A stretch of 64,000 nt of DNA from Pestalotiopsis fici W106-1 (lineage: Eukaryota > Ascomycota > Sordariomycetes > Amphisphaeriales > Sporocadaceae). Positions 32,834 through 46,045 of the stretch are shown piece after piece (position 1 is the first letter of the stretch; each line of letters opens with the position of its first letter). A program made the translations under genes and the position numbers. The notes beneath the pieces were generated by a model that saw only the letters and a list, made by a program, of their open reading frames with translations, searched no databases and was not told the origin of the DNA. Location of the stretch: NCBI RefSeq assembly GCF_000516985.1, contig NW_006917104.1:620001-684000 (forward strand). Reading direction: 5' to 3'.

Positions 32834-34592
32834 CTTTGCGGAAAGCTCTTATGTATAGTCGAGTATAAGGTAAATCCCAGGGTTCGGGACGTCTCCGCGA
32901 GTCACAAGTGAGCGCTGCAATCAGGTCGCTGGCGTTTCTTGTTTGGCTTCAGCTAGGGGGCAAGTGACTGAGGTCACCCGTCATGTAGGTAGGTATGGGA
33001 CTCTGCTGCGTAGAGACCAGTCAAGACAAGACGGGAGTATCAGCGCCAAGTCGACGGGGTTGCGACGAACGTCGAGAGAGTATCTGGTGAGGGTGATTGT
33101 CGGTCGAGATGTTCATTTATTTGAACAGTCGCTGAATACAAAGAAATGAGGTTCTGCAACAGGCGTCCACAACGTGATACCCCACCCATTAAGTTTACAG
33201 CCGATCAGCCACTAACAGCTGGATGCCGTAGGCTTCCTTGCGCTAGGACAGCCGCCCCCGATTTGATCACACATGGGCATGATTGGCAAGATGGGCTTAC
33301 TGTGGCCTGCATTGGACTCTAAAACTGTCCTGCCGCCAGAAGGAGCCTGAAAGCACCGACACGCCGTTCCGGTTGAAATTCGGACCGGCTGGGCAATGTG
33401 CTGGGCAACATGGTTTGTACATGTTCAATGCAACATGGTGGCCCGGGGATGTATGTAGGAAGTAACCGTCATCACTTTGTTCGGCGTCGGACTTAAGCAG
33501 CGGAAGGAATAGAATGCGCCTGAACAGTATGTAGGTGGTGGGTGTAAATGGATGTACAACGCGAGCATAGGCTCATCCAAGATTGGTCAATGAACTACAT
33601 TGAAGATGGGAGGCTGGGATCAACTGGGGCCAGGATCTGATCTTGTAGAAGATGGTCGTGTAATCGCCCTCCAATCCAATCCAATCCCAATCAACAGCTC
33701 ATCCCGCGTGGCCGTATCGTATGCATGGCGGTCCAACGAACGGGCAAACAGCACAGGAAAGACAGCTGCTAATTGACGGGGGAGCGAAATTGATGTCTCT
33801 CTCCGTTTGTCGTTTGACGATTGGCAACTTTTGATTGACCAGCTCTGCGATTATTCCTTTTCCCCCCTTCCTTTTTTATTTGTCTCATACCCATTCTCAA
33901 TTTCCACCCTTCTTCATCGAATAATCCTGTTGTGAGCACTTGGACTGTTCGTCACTGCTTGAGGCGACTGTTCTTGATTGCTTCTTCCAGCTATACCTAC
34001 TGTAGGTATTGTTGGAAGCTTACCCTGAAGCCCAAACCTCCAGTTGCCACTAGAAAACAATCACCTGAATTCCCACTCCTGCTGAGCGGTACCCAATTAC
34101 CGACTTTGTACCTCAGTCGCATAGCAGGGCTCAACGGATTGTCCCACTACCAAGGTACCTTTTTTTAGGGTACCTTCCCTTTCCCTTGCTGGTGGGAGCT
34201 CGGGCGATCGGGCGTGACAAGCATTGGGCAGCTCTTGCCCGCTCCAAAGGAAACCAGATCCAAGAAAAAAAAAAATCCAAAAAAGAAAAAAAAGTTCAGC
34301 CACTCGCGTACCTCCCAGGCCAAGCCCAAGCTACCTGCACCACATTGACCCATTTTCCATCCTCCACGTTTGATTTAATTCCATCCCGACTCTGAAAACA
34401 CAAACACCAAGCTACTGGAAGCAATTTTGCTTCGTCCCAGCATACATACCAATCATCCCCCAGAACTCAATTTCGGACTGACGTGCTTCACTCGAGGCGA
34501 CGTTTCTTCCCGCCATTGCAGCATCTCGTTAGAGTTTACCAAGCTCTAGCTGCTGCACCCGTAGCTCGCTCCTGCCACCGTCAATTACCACC
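32834..34592. other. Long divergent region with the EDC4-type gene leader
   Basis: About 1.75 kb. The last 700 bases are CT-rich with leader character and A-runs (34,265-34,293); a 5' UTR intron is possible. No coding gene seen. Confidence 0.45.
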
Positions 34593-37500
34593 ATGGCGAG
34601 CTACAACGGGTCCGCCGGTCAAAATGACCATCTGCGTGATATGCTTGCGCGCCTGCAACAAGGACGCAGCACCGGCAGCTCGGGCGACGATGCCACTTCC
34701 CACAACAATCCTCTCTCCCGTTTCGCAACCCTGAACCAGGCTGCTCAGTCCCATGGCGACTACTATGGTTCTGGCGCTCCTGGTCACCACTCGGGCCAAG
34801 AATCACCTCTCATGGCAGGATCGGAAGATTTTGCACTCCCAGCTGCACCCACTCCTCCAATGAACCATTTTTCGCATTCTCACGGCCCTCCCGGCCTGAA
34901 TCTTGGTCCAATTGGCACTCTCCCTCCTTCTGGTAATCAGCCTGAGCAGACAGTCAACCTGCTGAGTCTTCTCAAGTACAAGAACGGTGGCGAGAACGGC
35001 GGCGCTACTGGCGGAGGTAGCTCACAGTCCTCAATTCACTCGTTGCGAACCTCGCAGACTGCGGCTCCCGGTCCCCCCTCCATCGATTACGACGCCGCTG
35101 GTCACCTGCCTCAGGCCCATATTCCGACCTTGCATGCCCCCGTTCCGATGCCGGCCGACCCTCAAGGATTTCTGGCGTCGCTCATGAAGGGTGACGCTCA
35201 CCATGAATCGTCGAGACAGGAAGGACAGCCAACGCACGCGGCAAACAAGTGGAATTCTGCCCCCGGCCCTACGGACGACACGCAGGCCTATCTCCTCAAC
35301 CTGCTGCAGCGCAAGAAGCCTTCCCAAACGGACCAGCCCTCGACCACCGAGTCTTCTCAGCCTGCTGCGCTGACGCCACCCTCCACTACTCACGGCTCAT
35401 CCCGCGACTTGACAAGAGATCTGCAGGGAAGCGAATCTCCGGATGAGGTAGCCGCTCAGGTTGTGCCGCTGCCTCAGTCCGACAATGCTACGCCTATGAG
35501 TTTCCCCTTCCTAGGCCATCAGAATCCCGCCTCGTCGCCTCCGAGCAAGACCGACTACGCTTCGCCTGCTTCGCAGAACGGCATGGCCCGAAAGACCATG
35601 TTCGATTACAAGGACCCATTCGATGACCTCATCGATGTACCCTCTCCCCATAACAGAACCCCCAAATCTGTTACATCAAGTCATATTGGCTCCGGTGCTC
35701 TTCCACCCAGTTTCCAGATTCTCAAGAAGGCCCCCAGTGCTACTTCTTCACCTGGCGGTTCCGAATCAAAGCACCATGCTCACGAGAGCTCCGCAATGGC
35801 TTCGGAACATACTAGCAAGTCGTCGCGTGCCCATCACAACGATTCGCTTGATACCCAGAAGGAAACGGTCTCGGCCGCTATTGAGAACCTTGCCGGAGTT
35901 GCCGACGAAGAGGCACAAGAGGCTTTGGCTCGCGCCGAGCACGAGGAGACACAGGCTAGGATGGAGCGCGAGCTGGGAGATATGATGGCAGCCAAGAGCG
36001 ACGACGATGAAACATTCGAGCGCGCCAAAGGCATCATCGCCCGCGATCTTCAACAGGAGCTGGAAAAGCCCAAGAATGCTGGTGTTCTCGAGGATACTCT
36101 CCCGCCGGAGCTTGCACGAGCTGTTCACGATATCATCGATGAGGCCGCCAACGATCAGCCCATCGCCGATAGCTGGGAGAGCGCCGAAGCTGATGAGATT
36201 GTCGTCATTGAGGAGATTTCGTCTCCAGTTAAGGTCTACAACTTCCCAATGAAGCCTTGGATCTCCATCAGTCTGCAAGACAATGACGAGCCTCGGCCGC
36301 AGTTCCGGGATGAGGTCATTCTGGATATCGCCCGTGTGAAGAAAGAGTTTGATCAAATCGATCGTAATCTCGTTTCTGCAACACAGACGTACATCATTTA
36401 TGGAATGTCCAAGGCTGGCGGTCTCCGTGTCATTCGTCAGGATGACGGCCGGGATGCCAAGCTCTTTACCGACACAAAGGACCGCATCTTCAACGTCTCC
36501 GTGTCTTCCACTCCCGCCGACCTCAACTCTGCCCACAAGGAGTCCATCATTGGTACCGGCATCAGTGGTACGGTATATTATACCATGATCAAGAATGGAG
36601 ACAAGGATTACTTGGATGATGCGCATCCCGAGCAATATGGATTTGCTCTCCCGCCTGTCAGTGCTCAGGAAGGTGATGCCCCCGGTGGTGTTCTGAAGAC
36701 ACGCGCCAGGACCTCCTCGGCTCATCCAGAGTACTTTGCTGTTGGCCGTGGCAAGACGATTAGCATCATCTGGCCGTCCTACATCATGCAACACAATCTC
36801 TTCAAGCCCGGCCACGATCGTTACGTTGATACCGAAAAGCTCTCGAAACAGTGCTCGTTGAGGATCAACACTGGTAAGGCCGGTAAGGACTTCACCTTCA
36901 GTCAAGACGATACAACTATTGTGTCCCTCGACAAGTCGGGCCGCGTCAAGTTTTGGGATGTTCGAGACTTGACGGCTGCCGATGAGAATTCGGATCCCAG
37001 ATTCCCAACGCCTGCGCAGACTTTCCTCGAAGTAAAGGAGCCCCTAATGACTCTCACTACTACTCCAGAGAATGAGAAGGCCTGGCCAACGTCTGTTCTA
37101 CTGCTGGATAAGCAACGGCCGTACCAGAAACGTTGTGCCTTGAGGTACATGATTGTGGGTATGAAGCAGAACCACACCTTGCAGCTCTGGGACCTTGCCC
37201 TCGGCAAGCCGGTGCAGGAGTTCAACCTGCCTCATTCGAAGGAGAGCGACGCGGTTTGCAGTGTGATGTATCATCCGCCTACCGGTATGATCGTGGTCGG
37301 ACATCCCACACGAAACTCCATCTACTTCCTCCACTTATCGGCTCCCAAGTACCAGATTAAGGGTCTGTCACAAGTCGACTTCATTCAAAAACTTGTTGCC
37401 AAGGATTCGTCTATTCCCGAACCCGATAGTACTGCGGTTATTAGTGGTGTACGCGAATATTCTTTCGGTAACAAGGGTGTGATTCGCAGCTTGGACATGC

Positions 37501-39490
37501 TGGGGCACTCTGCCGCAAACTCTGAAGACGCCGATGAACAGACGTTGTTTGAGTTGTATGCGATGCACTCCAAGGGTGTATCCGGTATCTGTGTTAAGCA
37601 ACATGAACTGGGTTGGACCAAGGATAACAAGGTTGTTGCACCCGTCGATGCTTTGGATACAGGTGTTGTGAAGATTAGCAAGCTGAAGGAGCTTCCCAGC
37701 ATCCAGCCTGCTGAGGTTCAGCCCGCTGAAGATGTTTCCACCCTGCCCATTCGCTCTGCAGGTCGCTCCGCCAAGGACAAGGAGAACATGCAACCTACTT
37801 CTGGCGAGGATGTGGCGCGTAAGACCGCCGATGAAGGCTCGGGGGCTCAGAATGAGCGAAAGACAGCCGAACTTCCTGCTACGCCCATGAATACAGAGAA
37901 AGCAGAACGCCGATCCCGTAAGAAGAAGGACAAGGCAGCTGCCGCAGCTGCTGAGAGAGCGCTTGCAGAGGCCGGTGCTTCGCAGCCCTCCCAGAAGAAT
38001 GCAGAGACAAAGCCTGCACCCGCAGCCGCGCACCCTTCCATGTCTGCCGAATCCCTTCAAGCCGCGGTCAAACAAGTCGAGACAACTGTTGCCAACGCGA
38101 TTGAGCAGGCCATGAGAGAGAACCGCCAAAAGGTTGACAGCGAGCTTCGCGGCCGCGATGTTGCATTCAAGAAGAGCCAGCAAAATCTGCTTGACGTTGT
38201 TTCTTCTGCGCTGGACAACAACGTTCAGCGTGTCTTGACTGCCACGATTTCAGATCAGGTCAACCAAAGAGTGGTGCCTGCTTTGGAAGAAACTTTGCGA
38301 CAGACTGTGGCGGAACAGATCAGTCGCACGGTTTCCGATCAGCTTGATGCCAAGATTGGCGGACGTGTCTCTCACGCTATTCAGAATCAGATGCAGAAAC
38401 TGCTGCCGAACTCCGTTGGCCTGGCGCTTCAGAAGCCTGAATTGACCCGAGCGATTTCGAAGCAGGTGTCTGATGGCTTGGAGAAGGATATCAACAAGTC
38501 CTTCCAGCAAACGTTGCATGAGTCTATCATTCCTGCTTTCAGTAACATGGCTGTTGCTGCCGCAGATAAAATGATTCTCGACATTCAAAAGCATGCGGCT
38601 ACCCAAATTGAAGAATTGGAGCAGAAGATTCGTGCTGATAGCAACAAGATTGATCAATTGACCACAATGGTTACTCGGCTGTCTGAGATGGTAAACACCA
38701 TGTCTAGAAACCAGGTTGAATTCCAGTCTCGCTACGAAAAGTCTCAAGAAGAGGCTCTCCGCGAGCGTCGCCAATCTCAGGCTCACTCCCGTAGTCACAG
38801 CCACAGCCACAGACAAGGCGCATATCCTCAACAGCCTCACATTCAACCACAGTCCAGCTTTGGTGGAAGCCAAGCTTCGTCACGACAGCCTACCTATGGC
38901 AGCCCTCTGGCTCACTCTGGAAACCAAATGGTTGTACACGACACGGACCCGTCCAAGGAGCCGTCCTTGGATCGGAAGCTTGCCGATCTTGCGAACCAGG
39001 TTGACAGCGGAGAGCTCGAGGGTGCCCTGGTGAGATGGCTGCAATCGGACCGCAAGGATGAGATCTTCAACCATCTCTTCTCAAAGCTCGATCCTCGCAT
39101 GGTGCGCAACGTTTCTCCTCTCGTGGGTCTTGCCGTTATTGCCGAGCTTTCCCGCGATCTCAACAGCCGCCATCTGCGCGAGAAGATCATGTGGATGTCA
39201 TCTATTGTTGGAGGTCTCAGCGACAGTCTGCCAAATATTGTAAGTTTTATTGTCGCATCCGAAGCTGTGAAAATGCCTACTGACCACTCTTCGCCTTACA
39301 GGATAGCCAAGTCCACGAGGTCGTCCCGAACATTTTGGGAGCCTTCATCAGTCAGATGGAGACGCTTTACGGTCGCGTTAGCATTCAGCTTCCCGGTGGT
39401 GACCCTATCTTGCACCACATTTCGACTACCGTCAGCAATGCTAGGAGTATCATTGCCGTGGCAAGCCGTCCCAAGCTACCCGACTACTAA
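34593..39490 (+). CDS. EDC4: EDC4-type enhancer of mRNA decapping scaffold
   Basis: Large P-body scaffold that in its family links Dcp2/decapping factors. Two exons: 34593..39239 and 39302..39490, 1611 residues. The N-terminal 470 residues are a disordered Ser/Pro/Gly-rich region with short motifs such as LRDMLARLQQG and VNLLSLLKYK. An acidic helical stretch follows. A WD40-like beta-propeller region spans about residues 540-1040 (ISIIWPSYIMQHNLFK; DDTTIVSLDKSGRVKFWDVR; NHTLQLWDLALGKPVQEF). Then come a Lys/Ala linker, a long coiled coil (about 1150-1400), a Gln/His/Ser-rich linker and a conserved alpha-helical C-terminal domain (LVRWLQSDRKDEIFNHLFSK) finished by the second exon, ending RPKLPDY. 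If the 62-nt intron is retained, translation continues in another frame to 39608. Confidence 0.88.
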
Positions 39491-41987
39491 AACCACATCT
39501 CCAATTGTGGTGATTGTGTATAGATTGATGTACAATTATGCAGTCTCCCCACATGTTCATTGGTGCGCGCACCCACGTACATATCATCAACTTGGCAAGT
39601 TCATTTAACGAACTCTTGTTGGAGAGACTGCCTATGATACCTTTGGTTGTTACTACAGCAAACCCTGGGGTGTTCGATTCTATCAAGACTTGACGCTGGT
39701 ATCATGACGACTACGACGGGACGAATTTCCGTACGGCTCTCCGTATCATATTTGAGGAATACCCTGGTGTTACGGTCATTGCACACATATTTCGGTCTTC
39801 ACAGCTAGTAGTGGTACTATCTGCATGGAGGAGCGACGTACATGTAATTTGGTTTCATAGCCAGAACCCCTCGCCTACAAAAGGGCTTGGTGGTTTTGGT
39901 GAGAAAAGGTCTAGGGGGAAGAATGATATCGCATTGCGTGGACGTGGACATGGTCTTGGTTTGTACCTCTTCGAGGAGCAGATCACTTGTGCAAGATAGA
40001 CCCAAGTAACGTTCATAATGCAAGCTTGTTTCGTCAGACCATATTGACAGGCCAGTTCTACCCTTTTGTGCCATTGTCATGAGCATTCCGAGCTTGAAAT
40101 TCTGGCAATACGTAGGTAATCTATGAACCCGGACCACTTCTGCCTTGAATAATACTATGTCCGTCTTCAACAACCCACGAGCCACATGGTCTCAGCGGTG
40201 TAGTGTCATGCCGCTCCGACCTATAATTTTGGTAACTCTAGCTCTCTCTCTCTGGCTTAGTCCGCCCTCCCCAAGATTTTCGTTTGGTTTCCCGAAGTTT
40301 GCTTCTAATTCCATTTCTATTCTCAGCCCCTCTATTGATAATTTTGCTCTTCTCCTCTTGTTGTTTCTGATCCAAACCCGATCTCGATGGAACAGGTTGT
40401 GTTGTCAGGTTGGGAATACGTTGCACTGGTGTAGCACTGCTTCAGACGCTCCTTTGATCACAATCGGCACGTAGATCCACGAGGCAAGTATACGAGAAGT
40501 TCATGTTATGTATAGTAACAAAAGAAATTACTCGTAAGTCACACGGCCTAACTTGTTCTGTATCTGAGCGGGGCGGTTTAAATTGGAATAGACGCAGCAT
40601 TGTCTGTTCGTTCTGGTGTTGTGAAATTTCAAGGTGATGGCTGTGGTAAGACCAGTATCCAAAATGAGGAGTAAAATTGAAGATGGTCTACATCTACGAA
40701 AATAAAGTGTGAATAAACAGACTCCGTAACCCTTCCAGTCGTATCACCCAATTCGCGTTGTCCCCTATCTATGTCAACCCTAACCAGGCCGCGCCTCGGT
40801 CTTAACGAAAATTATATATCAACAAAATTAGAATTCATCTTCATTCCAAAAACGAAGGAAATACAAAGACTGCATTCAGCGACGGCGACTCTAAATGTTA
40901 TGCCTGTATACCATCATCTATACCCCGGTAGGATTCTCGCGGTTCGCATCTACTTAGATAATCATCTTCATGCATTCATGTGTCTCAAGATATTCTGTGC
41001 TGATCGATCGGAACGACGTTGCCGCAAGTCATTCCTGTTCTGCAAGAGAGGTGAGTGTTACACACATAGAAGCTGGGCGGCAGATTCTCGCCAAGTAGAA
41101 GTACTGGGATCTGTAGGGGTCACTGGAAAAGAGTGGATGGGAAATTCTACGGCTTCTGATTGGTTCAATTTAATTGTATCGACTACATATGTAGGGTGGA
41201 AAGTGGAAAAAGGGTGCTGCTCAAGCATGGGTCATGGGCATCATCATGACCATGCGATGCAGAAAAAGACGATTATACACAATGCTATGACCTAAGGAGG
41301 TACAAGCGATATACAGAAAAGAGCAGAAAAGAACATCCGAGACTAGCGGTCCTTCCATAGTCAATAAACAAAAGAGAAGGGTTGCATATTATCTACCAGT
41401 TCTCCGTATGACGAGTAGCCCTAATAGCCCCATGCGGAGTAATATGGCCATTAATGGTCGGTACCTTGGACTTGTCAAAAAGTTCATTGCATGCCGGTCA
41501 GATAGGTGGACAACCCCTGCCCTTGCGACAACATATTACACATTTGAGTTGTATGAATCCCCCACAAACGTCTGGGAACAAGAGCCATTGTTGCAGTGCT
41601 CATTGGACGGCTTCCACAGCCCTTTGCAATGCATAGAATTTGTACATACAAGCGCGTAGCGAAACATACCCGAAATTAATACATGCACACGCACCCTTAC
41701 ACATGAGTGCCCACCACAGGCATATGATGACCGCTTACCTCGTTTTGTTAGGCTGGCGTGTTCGCGCTTAGACGTTTTTGTTTGCGCATGCTATGAAACG
41801 TGGACTGCTACCATGAATTTGATAATCTTAATTGTACGGCCATGAGAAACCACCCCCGAGCCTCAGTCATAAAGGTTGTTTTGATGTGTGCTGCGTGATT
41901 GCAATACGCTTTTATACCCCGATCATTCCTTCTTTTGTTGGCGGCCACAACATCGTCGATCAATGTTGGGCCGAAACCTACTACGAA
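39491..41987. other. 2.5 kb gene-free region
   Basis: 3' region of the EDC4-type gene and upstream region of the next membrane protein. No coding frame with support on either strand. The composition shifts to AT-rich here and stays so to the right. Confidence 0.5.
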
Positions 41988-44280
41988 ATGGATAGCTTCG
42001 ACTATAACAACAACTGCTCACGTGATGCTCTTGATTGGTACGCATTAATCAAGCCGAAACGCAACCCAGATATCACCGGGCCTGGCGTAAGTATCTTTGA
42101 TTAAAGGCTTGGAAGGCAGGTGCTGAGTTTTGGCTTCCTCCAGGTCATATCCAACTTTATTGGCACTGCATATCTCGCCTTTTTCCTCCTACTTTGCAAT
42201 TACATACTTGCGTATGACCCTGTACAAAGTCAAGGTAGATTGGGCGATGGCAGGAGCCATGGGTTAACACAATTACATTGTTATGCAAACCAAGTTGACG
42301 TCCAATCTCTCGCCCTGATCTGTAGGTTGTGTAGAATCGACAAGAAATCGGTTCGCGTGGAACGCATTTTTGAAGAGGCAAGCTGCTTTCGAATTGTTGT
42401 ATACTTTGCTTGCAACGATTTGTACTAACCATTGTTTAGTGCATTTTGAATATGTGCGATATCCAAATACTAACGGCTTTCGCTCTTCTCGTTAGCGCCT
42501 ACATAATGGCGAGCCCATCTTCCTCCGCACCGTTGACTGCTTACCTCTGGTATCTGGTCGTCTTACTGGCTTGGTTTTGTGCAATCACCCATCTCGCTGG
42601 CCTTAGTGTTCTCCGAGGTTACTTCTTCCGCCGGCCAAGGATGAAAGTGGTGCGAGTTTCACTCATGTTTCTCGTCCTTGCTTTACTCACTGCCGCATTG
42701 GTGCCCACTGGTTTCTTCGACTGGACAAGTTATATAATTATTAATGGTGCCTCGTGGCCACAATCTCCAGCATTCTGTTACTTCGACATCAAGACTGGTC
42801 AGAACCTATGGTACTCGTCGTACGACCACTTTCGAAGCCTTTATCCTGGTTGGGATAATGTCGTGATTTCGCCTTCCCTCATGGACACGAACGCCATGCA
42901 GACAATGATCGTGACAGTTGTCTTGCTTCATTTTGGCTTCATCACCCGTTGTGTGAAGCTATCTCAACAGCTTTCATCCGTGGTGAACAGAAATTTCCGA
43001 CAACGTCCGAGTAGATTTCTTAGAAAAGCGCTGACCAATCTCGAATTATACATACTTCGAATTTTTGACAGCAATGGATCCGCTACTTTACCACGAAACC
43101 ATGTATCTTTATGGTGCAAGGTTTGGTTGGAACTCGTAGTCGTACCATTACTCGGTCTTTTTCTTACACTTCGTTTTCTGGTTGGTTTTGTTACTTCAAT
43201 GCTATTGGAAGTGAGTCAGCCGTCAATATGATATGAACAAAATAGCTGATGTTAGACTACAAGATTATTTTCCTTCTTGCTATGCTTATATGGGCTACCT
43301 TGAAGTTTCACAGTGTCCTGACAACCGACCAAAGTGACAGAATTGCTGGGATATCTTACATTGCTGGAGACACCACGGCAGGCGGAAATAGCACACAAGC
43401 TGACGCTGTCCACTTGATAGGCGCGGAGGATTCAAGTGGAGACGTCAATGTCTGGACATTTGGCCAGCTAGTGGCTGTACTTCTTCTTGCCGCACCTATC
43501 TCTTCTATGATCTGGAAATTTGTTGAATATGCCGTGGACAAGAGGGTCATTACTGATGATCTGCAAACGTCAGACCCTAATCAAAGAACGACCGATGCAG
43601 CACCACAGAGTTCCAATACGGGGGATCCGGAGAGAATTGAGGAGTGGCCCTTGGACAGACACCCTATCCTCACGGGAGGACTACCTACGCATGAATACCG
43701 AGAAATGCAAATGGGTACGACAAACACAAACCGCCAAAACAACATGATGACAGGTCGTTCCGAGAGATATCACTTTCCCAATTCAACATGGCTGCAGCCT
43801 CTGATTGCTTCGACATTCCTCGCGATGATTATATTCATTATTGCCGCCTTCCTGTTCACCAGCTTTGACAGTCTATTTCTTCCGCAGTGGATGCCATTGT
43901 CTGTATTCTGGATCGAATCTGGCTGGCTGGTGTACTTAGTTTTGGGCTTCCCTAGTGCCTGTATGGCAATCATCGTGGCAGGCTTGCTTTTGGATGGATA
44001 CACCCAACGTTCATCTCACGGGAAGAAGCTTCTGTTGCTTTTGCTTGGGTGCTGTTTGCACTTTCTATACATACTAATGCCCACTGCAATAATTATATTT
44101 GGACTGGACTTTGCAGGACATAGAGCGGGCAACTTTTTACGAAACGTAATTAATGTTACGACTCTTGGCGCTTTCATACTTACTCTGATGGTATCTGGCT
44201 TGTTATTTTGTATTTATGTTCTGGGTTGTGGTGTGGCGATGCTTGTACGGTCGTCGAGGTTTCTATTAGAAAAGAGTTGA
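41988..44280 (+). CDS. Fungal multispanning membrane protein, function unknown
   Basis: Four exons: 41988..42086, 42144..42377, 42440..43210 and 43246..44280, 712 residues. It resembles a large group of uncharacterised ascomycete membrane proteins: an extracellular Cys-containing N-terminus, PKRNPDITGPG just before the first membrane segment (VISNFIGTAYLAFFLLLCNY), then CILNMCDIQILTAFALLVSA, later WLYY-poor hydrophobic segments and a second set in the last exon (FLAMIIFIIAAFLF; FILTLMVSGLLFCIYVLGCG). The second intron uses GC at its donor (GAG then gcaagc) with a TACTAAC-like branch site. The third intron is only 35 nt. The start ATG (MDSFDYNNNC) is the first in frame; the frame is open further upstream, so a 5' exon may be missing. 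Confidence 0.68.
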
Positions 44281-44520
44281 TGAGAGATGCTTCTTTATTC
44301 TAGGCGGCTATCGAGAGAAGAGGGGAGAGTAGAAAGTAAATAAAACTTAAAATGACGAGATCAAACGTGTGCCATTGCGAATACATATTCAAAGTTTATA
44401 GAGAGAGAGGGGAAAAAAGACACCACGGTGTTCAGATAGATGTATGGGGACCCCTGGGGATGAGCCGGGGCCACCCAAATCAGCGTGCACCTTGAACGAA
44501 TTGAAGTATACTGGTTGGTC

Positions 44521-44644
44521 GGACCTGCCATGATAATTGGCGTTTCTGAGCTCGAGTGTCTGATCCTTTGGGCGCAGACTCATCGGTTAACCATAGTTTC
44601 CACTCGGGTGTATCCATCCAAGCAAGGCTTACGACGGAAACATG
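44521..44644. repeat. Dispersed direct repeat, copy A (124 bp)
   Basis: Aligns without gaps to 48445..48568, with 13 differences in 124 bases by my count, ten of them transitions. Both copies keep an open frame starting MIIGVSELE (from 44,530 here), which ends soon after the repeat. It may be a fragment of a decayed mobile element or duplicated gene. Confidence 0.8.
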
Positions 44645-46045
44645 GGAAATTTGACCAGTAAAATGGTGTTCATATACAACCCAAATAGAGTTATACTACG
44701 GCAGAATAGAGTTGTCATATGGCAGCTCGTCGATGGCCGAGGCGTGGCCGTCGCTGGAATCTTGTTACACTGCCACTGGCGGTAGGCAGTGAATCCTTTG
44801 AAGTCCGCGCCGCCACGTGCTGAACATCTAGTCGCCACATTCGGGAAATTTTGTTTCCATGTATTTCCCATTTTGAGAGTAATGTATATGGAAATCAAGC
44901 TCTGAAGCTTTGGAACTTTAGTCAATCAACCATGGTCCAAAGGCGATATTGGACCATTAGACAACAGTGCAGAGGAAACGAAGATGTTAAGGCTAGTAAT
45001 GTGTTAAATCAAAGAGGATCGTCAGGGCCGGTAGGCATTTTCGATTTTGGTTCAGGGCTGAATAAATTAGCTTTCACTTAATGCCAGCCTCGAGAGAGCC
45101 ATTGTCACCACCCTTTTGCAAAGATATGAGAATGAGTAATGTAAATATTGGAGCGTATAAAGACAACATGTTGTGAGATATTCAAGTTTCTTATGATTGG
45201 TTCAGACTTCATTCCCCAGCTCTTTGCTCTTCATCCTCTCCCCCTTCAAACCATGGCTCAGGCGACTTTACTCTCTTATCCCTCTGCCTATACATTTTTT
45301 GGACGCATATTTCTTGCACTCCATATCCATTGGCAATTTCTTGACCTTGTCAGGTTTTCGCCCGATCGACAGCTCTCGTCATCTCCAGGATGTCAGCATA
45401 GTATGACAGAATGGTGAACATTACCTATTAAGCGGCGAGGTTAGTAGAAGATCCCAGCCACAACATGGTATTGGTCAGAGTGTCACTCCTGTTCTTGCGA
45501 GTAGAGACTAGATTTCACACTCGACGGGTTCAGCGTGACTAATCAGAACAAGTTGTCTTGAAGACGACTTCATTCCCAGAAAACACTTTATCTCAATTGC
45601 ACAGACTCTCACCACCTCCCGATACGCCATGGTCAATACACGCAAATTCATTACGGTTTTACTCCTACGGTACCCGATCACAGTCTCCCATATACTCAAG
45701 AAGGAAGGTGACAAGGTCAAGAGACAGTGAGCCAATATACCTACAAGTTCAAGCGGATTAAAAGTGGCACTACACACTAGTAGCCGGGTCATCATCATGC
45801 ATATTGTCAGTTCATTTGAGGTTGCCGGATGGCACGGCCGTCGGCAAAGGATCTGAGTTGGCGATGGTTGGAGGCCGGTGGACCGTCTTCGCGTTTGTAT
45901 AGCAGGTTCCTCTTTTGACTGTCAGAGTACACAGATTGGTGTGTAGTTGATCCTATTTCTTCAGGCCTCAGCTGTTTTCTCAATACAGGTACCAATCCCT
46001 CTAACTTACTATCTATCCTAATTAATACAGACGAAATGGATTATA

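Noticed and set aside
35766..36905. Minus-strand 379-codon frame opposite the EDC4-type gene
   Set aside because: Shadow frame; the plus strand carries the continuous EDC4-type protein with WD40-like repeats.
34593..39608. Single uninterrupted reading frame of 1671 codons for the EDC4-type gene
   Set aside because: The end after 39240 is a read-through of an intron; splicing at GTAAGT..TTACAG gives a conserved-looking end (ISTTVSNARSIIAV, RPKLPDY).
42235..42322. Intron candidate gtagat..ctgtag in the 41988..44280 gene
   Set aside because: It breaks the phase, whereas the frame is open without it and leads to RVERIFEE-CILNMCDIQ as expected.
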